Shown here: one piece after another, positions 35,907-45,709 of the stretch | Position numbering within the stretch: the stretch's first letter is position 1 | Layout of the letters: each line of letters opens with the position of its first letter | DNA from: Vermamoeba vermiformis | Taxonomy: Eukaryota > Tubulinea > Echinamoebida | Length of the DNA: 64,000 bases | Direction of reading: 5' to 3' | Assembly: GCA_045837725.1 (NCBI GenBank) | Contig: JBEWZL010000179.1 | Coordinates: 1-64,000, forward strand | Made by a program: the position numbers and the translations under genes | The notes under the pieces: model-generated | Told to the model about the DNA's origin: nothing | Database searches by the model: none | Seen by the model: only the letters and a program-made list of their open reading frames with translations

Positions 35907-38900
35907 ATGGACTTAAATATTGAATTTTATGTCGAGAGAGCGACGCAGCACAATGAGGAGGTTTTCATAAGTGGATCTATTTCAGAATTGGGAGATTGGG
36001 ATCTAAGACGAGCATTTCTTTGCCACAGAGTGAATATTTTCGAGAATTATTGGTCTTGTAGACTCACTTTTGCAAATGTCAAGCTTGGAGATACCATAGG
36101 TACGATTTACTAATAATATTGCAAATTTTAAACCGAATCCGGTGGTTAAAAGATATTTTAGAAATTTATCCGCAATTTTTGGTTATATTAGAATAAAATA
36201 ATAGATTGATTCACTCCTAATTCCTTTTAAATGCGGATCTGCAAGGTCTTAAAGTACATTTTGACAGTTCAATAAATAGCAAAGAGTAAAATTCAGTGCA
36301 AAATCTGCATTATTTAACTTATAACTCTTTTTTACATCTTGGAAATATCTTTTTAATTCAACTCGAGGTGAAGTTTAAGCAAGAATTTTACTGTGATCTA
36401 TTTTGTTCCCACTTAAATCCATTATTTCCTATTTTTCATTATTACACTTCTTAAATACATTTATTATATGATTTTGATCGTCAATTAGCCCAATTCTTAT
36501 TTTTAGATTTTTCAATGAACTTGCGATCTGACACTTTTTACTCTTAGATTTCGAATACAAGTACGTCTCGCAATATAATGGCCGTACTTCAAGTGAATGG
36601 GAGACTTGTGACAATAGGAGACTAGTATTGCTCATTGACGACTTGGATGTGCCTAATCACGTCATAATCAAGGACTGCTGGAATTACGTAAGTTAAATTC
36701 TAGGCAAAAAATATTTTCTAATTTCTATTTATAGACAAATAGTCCTTATCCGTTGCTCAAATTGCCTAACAAGCCTCACGGACTAAGACCAGATCAATCG
36801 GGTATTTTTGTTCGATTCAACGTCAACGTTGATAAGGATTATATTGGTAAGTCTTTATTTAATTATTATTAGCGAGCATTAGACATAATTCTTTCAGTTC
36901 TTTAAACAATCTAAGTACTTTTCTTTGACACGTGTCACACTTGGCAAATTAATTTACACTTTCAATTAAAATAGTGGGGCAGTAAAATTTGAGCAATTTA
37001 ATCGTAGTGTCACTTATGACTATTTTTAGATGTTCATAGTCACAGTGTGATTGTGATGCACAGTTTGAATGACTGGAAGTGGACCGAATCCAAGCAAGAA
37101 ATGAGTCCGTTAGTGAAGCCCAATCAAAGTCAATACACCACCGAACTCGCGTGGGACGAACTCGATTTTGAAGAGCGAACTATCGAGTACAAATACGTCC
37201 TCAAGAGCACATACAACTCGGGTCTGTTGTGGGAGTTTGGTGTCAATCGAACACTGACTAAGACACTGCTGTTCGGATACAGCTCCGATGACCGTTGTTT
37301 GCTCATCATCAACGACGGAAATTTCAGAGTAAGTCCGGATCTACCAACATAAAAATTAGTTAATGTTACTTGCTTATATGATAATAATACGTAAACAATG
37401 CGTTTTCAATTTTGTAATTTAATAATATTAATTATTACGAAAATAATTACGAAACTTTCTGTTTTTTACAGTGATTTTTCACCGTGTTGAATACAACCAG
37501 TCTAATTATACTAATCGTTACATATATAGGTAGGCAATGAAGTATCGCCGAGTTGGCTGCACACAGGTTATTTAGGCCTCGCCAATACTTCGGTGTTCTG
37601 CGCCATTAACTCCGTGTTGCAGACACTCTATCACATTCCCTATTTTAGAAGGGTCAGTACACCACTTTGTATCTCGATGGCGAGATTAACAGTAAAATTT
37701 TCAGAGACTTCTCGACGCGTGTGCTAAGAGGCCCGACGAACTCAAGCTAGCGAATCAATTGGCTGATATTTTTGAGGCCTTGACGCTGTCTGAAATTTCA
37801 CCCAACAGCAAGTCTCTCGGCTCATTACTAAATTTGGAAGACGTGCATGAAGTCTTGCACCATATTTTATCAAAATTACAAACCGAATTCCTCGTAAGTC
37901 AATCTTCTAGCAACATAATTGATAGTGAGAGCCTCAATTTGACACGTGTCAAACTGTCTTATCGAAAGAAATCGTCTATTGACACGAGTCACTTTAGGAC
38001 CAAAAATTGACGTCTCTGTTTCACGGCGCACTTCAACACCGCTTGAAATGTCTCGCAGTCGACTACACCTCGTCGAGAATGGAGCCGTTCTATTCGTTGA
38101 GCTTGCCCATCAAAGGCTACAAGACCATTGAGGACGCGGTGAAGCACGTGACTGAAGATCTCGAAGTGAATGATTTCAACGCCGTCAACGGCACTTTTCT
38201 GCAAGGATTTGGTTCCCAGAAAGCTATTCAGACCACTGTCTTTGCACAACTTCCGCCGCTGCTATTTTTGCATTTGAAACGGTATACTTTTGACACCAAT
38301 CTCCAGCGCGAGATCAAGGTACGTACCTCCACTAGCTTCGTTCTGAAATCTCATTGAAATTTCTTTAGCTGCGCGATCGGGTCGTGTATTCCGAGACATT
38401 AGACCTCAGTGAATATATTCCGAGCTATTCACGAAAAAACAACAAAATCAGCTCGCCGCGCGTCTCACAAATCAAATCGTCGTTCATGAACGGCCATTCT
38501 AACGGTCACTCGAACGGATTTTCTTCGCTGAACTCGAGCGGCAGTTCTCGGCGGTCCAGCGGAACATTGAGCGACGAAGAAGAAGAGCCGCCAAGTGGTC
38601 TGTACGAATTATTTGCCGTGTTTGTGCATCAAGGCGATCCTTCGAGCAACGACGGACATTTCTTTGTCTATTTAAAGCTAGATAACGCGTGGTAAGCACT
38701 GGAAAAAATTTCCTTCGTCCAAAAATTCTGATCCGGATCTGTCTTTCAGGTACAAATTTGACGATGAAAATGTAACGAAGGCCTCGCATCGGGAAGTGTT
38801 TGAAAATAATTTTGGGACTAATTCTACGTCCATGATTGATATTGAACGAGAGCCGATTACTCACGCTTGTAAGTAGCAGATCTGCACCCATCATTGCTAT

Positions 38901-39150
38901 TGTTCTAACTTCTTCACGTAGATATGCTCGGATACGTCAAGGCGAGTGAAAGTGGTTGGTTAATGCATTAAATAGCAAGAAGAAATTAGCTGTATATAGT
39001 AAACTTCAGACTCTTTTGGGGTTGACAGATTTTTCTGTGCGCTCAAAAATGAAACTAATACTTTTATAACCTGACTCTATGTTCTGATTTTTTTTAGAAC
39101 GCTTAAGTTCGTTGGACGAGGTCAAAATCTACCAGTTTATTAACAACTAA
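35907..39150 (+). CDS. Ubiquitin-specific protease with two N-terminal CBM20 starch-binding modules
   Basis: Module 1 (35907-36640): EEVFISGSISELGDWD, then after an intron of ~450 bp DFEYKYVSQYNGRTSSEWE and NRRL, the CBM20 fold pattern. Module 2 (36800-37330): SVIVMHSLNDWKW, IEYKYVLKSTYNSGLLWE, VNRTL. The same exon then splices to VGNEVSPSWL and a USP7-like catalytic domain. Its Cys box is GLANTSVFCAINSVLQTL (37590), with the nucleophile Cys kept but the usual GxTC replaced. The later parts are EDVHEVLHHIL, SLFHGALQHRL, PPLLFLHLKRYTFD and the His box NDGHFFVYLKLDNAWYKFDDE (38650-38770), followed by HAYMLGYVKAS. A Ser/Asn-rich insertion (38460-38580) sits in the domain. The last exon (39113-39150) is inferred; without it the protein stops at 38971. 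It is likely a deubiquitinase tethered to glycogen or another alpha-glucan. Confidence 0.85.
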
Positions 39151-42100
39151 AGATCAAATTCTGCGCTATTAATGGCTTAATAATGTCCCAATCGACGACT
39201 TTGACAACCTTTGCAGTACTTTTTCTGATCGTTCTGAACGCCTTGATTGCATCCAAATACGGACTGAACGAGAACGAACTGAAGATCAACTCCCAAATCT
39301 CGATGGGCAATATGTCGAAAAGTGCTGAGCAGTGCACGATGCTGATGACATTGACGATCCAATCTTGAATCTCTGAGGTCAGTTCTTGTCGTCGCTTGTA
39401 AGCTAAGGTAGCGTAATGAATGTAGTACGAATTTGTTCGGACATTATCATCAATCAGTGAGATAACCATAGGACGACGGAATAATGCAATAATGGCGGCT
39501 TTTTCGTCCAGTCTTTGGTCCACTTCGAACCACAGTAAGTTGGGCAGTGTTTCCAGTACTGTCGCAAAGTCCGTCGTGCGTGCAACTGTGCCAAGTTTCA
39601 CAACGCGGAGTGAAGGTAGTGTTGGCAGGACATTTAATAACTGTTGCAAGAGAACGTTGGGTATAACTGTGTCCATGAATACTAAGGACTTCAGCTCGGT
39701 AAATTGTCCGAGCGAGTTGAGTATTGTCTTTGTGAACGAAATGTCAAGTTGGTGCAAAGTCAAGTACTCGATTTGATTGGTCTTTTCAGGGTCGTTGAAC
39801 TTGATAAAGTCTTGTTCTGTGCAGCAGGATGCATCATCATCTAAGCTCCAATACATCCAATTTGACTGCATCGACTCATTCATATGGCAATACGGATGAT
39901 GATACGAGGTGTCTGACACTACGTCAATCGCTGGTTTCGCGGAAACTGGTACGTTCTTCCAAGGATAATTGCTGACGTTAGAGACGCTAGCCCGAAAAAC
40001 CCATTCATCCACATTCTTCATTCGTTTGTGAACTGTCCATGGACATTGCTCATCAGTGCCTTGGGCAAGAGTTGATTCGCCATTCAACGAGCTAACGAAA
40101 TCAATCAGAACTTGCGGACTCTTAAGCGCCACTTCTATCGCCACTCGCTTCGTTGAAATCACTCGCTTTAATACGTCTAATTGGCACTCTGAAGTGAGTT
40201 TCAAAGTTTCAAGTTTCGGCAAGGAAGTGATTAATTCTTCGTACACTGCCGTCGGAAAGAGTTCGGGAGTGTTGTATTGCTCACTGGGGTATGGTGAAAA
40301 TGACAGCTGTCTGAGACTTGGGTGATATTTGAGTGCTTGTAGCAGCGGAAAATTGTTGAAATTGAGTGTCAGGTCGATCGATATCAATGACTCGTTCTCT
40401 AGCAATGCTTCACTTAATTCTTCCAAATATGGCGTGGCTTCACTATCTATTTTTATCACCGCTTTTTTCAATTTTATTCGAAATGGCTGGGCTGGTTTTA
40501 GCTTCAATAAACTGTTCAATGTCCACGGATCTGACACTTCGATATAAAACGACTTCTTTTTTTCGTCATCTGTTTGATAGACTCGATGGTTTGGCACAAA
40601 CGGCTTGTCCAAAAATCTGTTCTGAAAGAAGTCCGAAAAAGTGTCGAAGTACTTAGTAGCAGCATAAGGACAAAATATCCTCATTTTTTCGTCGATCTGC
40701 TCCAAATTTCAGCGCTGAGTTAAAATAGATTGCAATTGAATTAAATATTACCTGAAATCTTTCGTGCGAATTGGTTTGGCCCGTGCGATAAGTGACAGCC
40801 AAATGACAGGAGTGAGAGCTGTGCCGTATGACATAATGACCATAAGGCACTAGCGGTACTTCATCAGAAAGTAAGTCTCCCATAAATCCAGCGGCACTGT
40901 CAGATGCATACAATTAAAAAATTATTTCGCAGAAAATTATTGGAAATACTTGCACGTTGCCAGTTGTAATACAGTGGGGAATGTGCATATAATAAGTGCG
41001 ATAAAATTCGTCATACCATTTGCTTAAAAAGGAAAATGTTAGATGTACTTTTAAAAAGTAATATCACGTTGGTAGTCACCCACCTTTTTAAAATCCGTGG
41101 CTCAAACAAACTTTTTGGCTTCACTTCGACCCGTTGTCTGCGATACTTATAACTAACAGGCAGGTCACTACGAATTCGGTTAACGATCTGTGAATTATTC
41201 AGGGTTGACTAACCTTTCTCCATCCATAACTGCATAACCTTCATATTTGTCATAAATGTACTCAATTACAAGGGTTTTGTCAAAACTAATCAAATACACG
41301 TCCCTTGGATGTCCCTTAAGCAGTTCTTCTCCGCTCTTGCTATCAAGATGACCAAAAAACCCTCTATCGGCATTGTGATTTAATACCGCTCAGTCTTAAA
41401 AACTTTTACACTTACGGATGGTTGAGCAAGAGTTTGACGAGCGGCATATGATTGCCGAATGATCGCATCAGATCCGCAAAAGTGAAGATTGTCACGAAGC
41501 CAGTACCGAATTTGTCTAATAGCCCTTATTAGTCTTTGCAAGTATTAATCAGACACTTACCTAAGAGCGATAAGAAGCGGTCGAATTCATTCTCGTAAAA
41601 TACGCTGGCACTTGGGCAATGTTCTTTGAATCGCTGTCCAAACACCTCTCGTTGTACGATTATTTTCTAAAGTAGTTTAAATAGTCAATCCATGTAGAGA
41701 TCAAATAACACTATACGTTACGTACGTCAATACCAAACACTTTCTTCCAAAATTCTTTGGCGTGGTCTTCAATGTTGCACTCGATAAGTGCTTCGTGAAA
41801 TTTCCTTTGCGTCTCTTCATCGTCCAACCAATTCACTTCTGACTCGCGCAACAAGTAGTGCACGAATATATCCAAGTGATATTGTGCCTCTATCAACAGC
41901 TTTTGCACTTCAATGAACAAGTAGCGGGATGTGAACAGCCTGTCCTTCGCATCATCACCAGTTTTGGCCTTGATCATCGTTGCAAGGCGTTGCATGCACG
42001 TGAAGAAATGTTGATAATGATAGTCGTCTACGATATGTTTAGCCGTTGCTACTGCCTTGCTGACAATCTCGAGCTTGATCCGACACACCTTGAAATTAAC

Positions 42101-42956
42101 TCCGACTTCAATGCAATTGCCAGCGTATGATTTAATCATGTCTTCGATTTCTTGAATTATTTTCAGTTCTCTGAGAACTAGCATTTGTCTGAATTGATCC
42201 AACAAATCGCTGCTGTCTGCCTGAAAGAATGCGATAAGATCTGCTATAATTAATAGTTAAAATAACTACTTACATTGTCATTAGCTTCTATAGTCAAACT
42301 TAATCCAGGTTCGGCCCATTGATGAATCAAAGACTTGACTATTGAAGAAAAAAATTATTATACGGAAACAAAATTTAATGACGTACCTAACGTCTCTTCA
42401 AATAACGTCTTATCTTTGATACTTAATCTAGCTTTGCGTACATTCGCAAGCAAATTTTGTAGGGCTGTAATGACATCTCGTTCAAGCGAACCAACAATTT
42501 TCAGATCGATAAAAATTTTATCTAATAATCGAGTAATTAGAATACTAATACTATAATAAGTGCCCAAATTGCATACCATGCGCGTTAAAATAGATCTCCG
42601 GTATGATTGGGGCCGGAAGACGATCCAAAAGAATTATCAGATAATTGAATACTTCATTTGGATTTTCAAGTCGTATATTGTTAATATTAGGTTCCTTGAT
42701 AATTCTAAATATTTCTCGTTCGCTTTTTAGCTCCAGATTCCACTTGGTAGAGGAAAGACTTGCTTCAACTAAAATTATCACGGTTAAATACGACTTTTCG
42801 AGGACTATCATAATTTTTTAATTCATTACCTTGGTTATTTAAATAATTTATCCACTCAAAAAAAAATTGGCAACCGGATGTGCCCACATCCAACCCAATC
42901 TGCTGAAGAGATGCGCCAAATACGCTCCTTAAGAATATAGCTGGCCGCAGAGTCAT
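39140..42956 (-). CDS. RhoGAP-like / Cbl-TKB / SH2 / LRR / F-box protein, copy 1
   Basis: About 1,040 residues over ~13 exons, open throughout. Order: RhoGAP-like (42956-42360; FGASLQQI, NEVFNYLIILLDRLPAPIIP; arginine finger not seen); four-helix bundle (42240-41780; HFFTCMQRLATMIK); EFWKKVFG, closely matching the Cbl EFWRKAFG; EF-hand-like (FGTGFVTIFTFADLMRSF); SH2-1 starting HPGFFGHL as in Cbl HPGYMAFL (41365-41160); SH2-2 (40900-40600; GHYVIRHSSHSCHLAV); LRRs (40550-39400); C-terminal F-box LPIEIWELIFSSF (39290). In SH2-1 the phosphate-binding Arg is Ser (VYLISF); in SH2-2 it is kept (VIR). The intron near 40965 has a GC donor (GCAAGT), which alone keeps the frame. By domain logic this is an SCF substrate receptor with phosphotyrosine-reader modules. 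The stop overlaps the convergent USP gene by about 11 bp. Confidence 0.75.
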
Positions 42957-43258
42957 CAATATTCATCTAATTGAGTTCATAATACAATTAGTGTCGTCGA
43001 AAAGAAAAAAAAGCGAATTGCGTTTAAAATTTCGTAGGTAATGGTCCTCTTCTCCCTGTCGTTTTAATCAAAGAGTTTGATAACAGCCAGTGAATGGAGA
43101 CAACCATTGCAAAAACTGCCACAGAAAGGTCTCAACTAGCCAGGAGAAAGAAGATTTATGTCAGATCTAGATCCCCTTCAGTTTTAATCTGAAAGATTTG
43201 GTCCAAACCAACCAAAAGGCAAATTCCAGTAATTATGAATGCTTTATTCGCTCGCTCG
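42957..43258. other. Intergenic gap upstream of copy 1
   Basis: 302 bp between the secreted-protein stop and the start of copy 1. AT-rich at its left end; it presumably holds the copy 1 promoter. Nothing else recognisable is seen. Confidence 0.45.
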
Positions 43259-45056
43259 TTATCCTCCACAAATCCTGTTTTCTTTGCAGAAACCAGTGGT
43301 TGGATCGTAGTGACAGGACTCGAGAACGAAGTAATTATACTGCGTCTCGTATTGCCAGTCATATCCACCACCACTCGCATGAATCACAAGTTGTTCGCAG
43401 CCAGTTGAAACGTAATCGAGCCAGACATATTGCGGCACATTCCAGTTGGTCTGATCGAAGAGCAATGTATGCTCGCTCATTGTCACGCACTCAGTGCAAT
43501 TGTAGTACCACGTTGGGCTCATAATAAACGACACTTTGACTTGGCCGCCCAATCCTTGCACTGGCGGAGCCGTCAAACTGAACGTGAAGTTATTGTTCAT
43601 GGCACCGGCCCAGATTGTCGTGTACTGCGTAAAGTTGAATCCTAAGACACAAATATATTAGACGAAGGCTTGCTTTCATTTATCTTTTCGGTCCGTAAAC
43701 TTTGGTTAAAAAAAATGTCATCGTGATACAGTGATATGCTGACATTATGGCACAGTATCACGATAAGTTATTGGATGCCACGAATTGATAATATGATTTA
43801 AGTGCCTAGTACTTGTTATTCTTACCGCTGTCAGCGTAACCGCACGAGACAGGCCAGTTGAGAGGCAATGCAAAGTCACTGTCGGACACGGACGGTTTGA
43901 AGTTGTAAAACACGCGCACAAGGTACCTAGCACAGCCGTTAATATCAATATGACACCACATGGATAATTATAATTGATTTCTTTGTTCAACGTAATGGCC
44001 CAAAAGAGCTATAGTTCGGAACCAGCTTTTTCAGTGTTTTTTCGAAATCGAAGTATACTTACAAATCAGTATCAAACGATCCTCGTGCAGCATGAGCGTT
44101 GATTTGTTTCAAAGTATATTGATTTTGATCACGTGACTGAAACACAGTCGTGCAGGCAATTTCACCATAGCCGCTGCGAACTAAATTGCATCGCTTGATA
44201 GAATCCCAACGCTAAATAGATATTAATTATTATACGTTAATTAGATGTTCATTATTAATCATATTGCTACTAAGTAACTCGATAATATGAATAAGAATTT
44301 GACTGCGTTAAAGTGCAACTTACGTCGGCGTAAACACCAAGCTCTGTAATAAATTCAACACCAATATAAGCCATGTCATCAGGGTATTGGAACATAAAGT
44401 CGTATACTGAGCTCGGGCCCGTCGGTGCAACAGTCCACCAGATCTGGTCAAATGGGGCCGAGGAATCGCCGCTCGCAGATTTATAGTAGCAGTTGTTGGG
44501 GACGTATGAAGGATATCCCGGATTAAGTACGAACTCCGTGAAGCCATTAGCCGCATGCTATGGTTAAAATTAATATAAATTGATTGCAGTGTCTCGGAAT
44601 CCGGATGTGACATACGCTTCCAGGCTCGGCTCCAGGGGCTTGATAAAGTAAATAGTGGTCCTCGAGTCTATTGTCTCTATTCGGTGCAGTCTCTCGAGCT
44701 CGCTTGTTGACCGAGTCGTAATAGAGGGTCTTCATACCCTTTGGATAGTACCATGTGAGCAAATCTGCGTATGCGTAATTAGTAACAGTAGGTATTTGCC
44801 CGACAATTGTCGTAGATAATATTAGAATTAATTATTTGGTCGTCTGTTGCTTCGTGGATTCGTCGCAATGTCATTTTTTTGATATTAACTTTAATTATTA
44901 ATGCAATTTGATGTATTATATCATCGATATTATATGCATACCTGTTTCGTTGAAATAAGCAGTAAATTGCGGCGGGAAGTTCTTCGGACCGCTTTTGAAG
45001 CCTTTGATCGCAAGCGCGACTGACGCGCAAAGCACCAAGACAAATAAAACCTTCAT
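43259..45056 (-). CDS. Secreted protein of unknown family
   Basis: About 400 residues in seven exons. The start gives a clear signal peptide, MKVLFVLVLCASVALA, so the product is secreted or lumenal. The mature part is rich in aromatic residues, Asn-x-Ser/Thr sites and paired Cys: LLTWYYPKGMKTLYYDS (~44730), FVLNPGYPSYVPNNCYYKS (~44500), RWDSIKRCNLVRSGYGEIAC (~44180), LNWPVSCGYADS (~43850), and a C-terminal beta-rich segment with NNFTFSLTAPPVQGLGG and CHYDPTTGFCKENRICGG. The NFPPQFTAYFNETG start and the disulfide-rich tail recall secreted proteins of amoebae, but I recognise no named domain. It sits between two copies of the TKB/F-box family, just downstream of a remnant of a third. Confidence 0.7.
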
Positions 45057-45709
45057 TTGTTGTTGTTTTTAGCGTGGAACCGCGATAAATCAATGATAGA
45101 GCAGAAAACCAAATACTTAAAGACGGTCTAAGAAGCTTCTTTTTTGAATCCAAAGAACGTTCTTCACATGGCGATTCACACGTAACCTTCCTTTAGGAAC
45201 TTTCCATATCTACCTCCTCACGTACTACTATAAGTTGTAGATGGAGCATACGCAAAGATTGTCTCCAAGGTTAGGACTAAAAATCGACAATTAATTAAAA
45301 AAGGAAAATCAATTAAATTGTTCCAGGGAATAATCATCATGATTTTCTTCATTACCTCGGCTAGCTAAATATTTATCAAGTCAAAAAAGAAACCGAGGCG
45401 CCATCCCAATCCATGGACTTGTTGCAGAGATACGCCAAATTTGCTCGTTAATAATTCATGTGGATGGTTGTTTGGGTAACATTATATGTTGTCTGTTTGA
45501 TCAGGAATGTAAGATTGCTTACGTGTGTATGAGAGTTTATTAAAATTAACGACAATAAAAATTATTGTTTACAAATTATTTAAGTTGAACACGAGACGAG
45601 CGCTACGGATCGCGCTCTTAATCGTTACAAGGAAAACAAAAAAGCGAATGGAAAATAGCGATTTTATGTTTATCTAATTTATTCCAAACTACTTTCGAGA
45701 ATTCTCTTT
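45057..45709. other. Spacer between secreted gene and TKB copy 2
   Basis: 653 bp holding the promoter side of the secreted-protein gene, a degenerate first-exon remnant of the TKB family (listed separately) and the 3' end of TKB copy 2. The rest is AT-rich without coding signal. Confidence 0.55.
45345..45455 (-). pseudogene. Remnant of a third TKB/F-box family gene (first exon)
   Basis: The minus strand reads LLTSKFGVSLQQV, then GFFFDLINI, a stop, and LAE followed by a donor GTAATG. This lines up with copy 1 FLRSVFGASLQQI, QFFFEWINYLNNQG and its own GTAATG donor. DNA around the splice site is also similar (TTCATTACCTNGGNTA). No later exons of the family follow on this side, and the secreted-protein gene begins ~290 bp on. 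It is a decayed host-gene copy. Confidence 0.75.
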
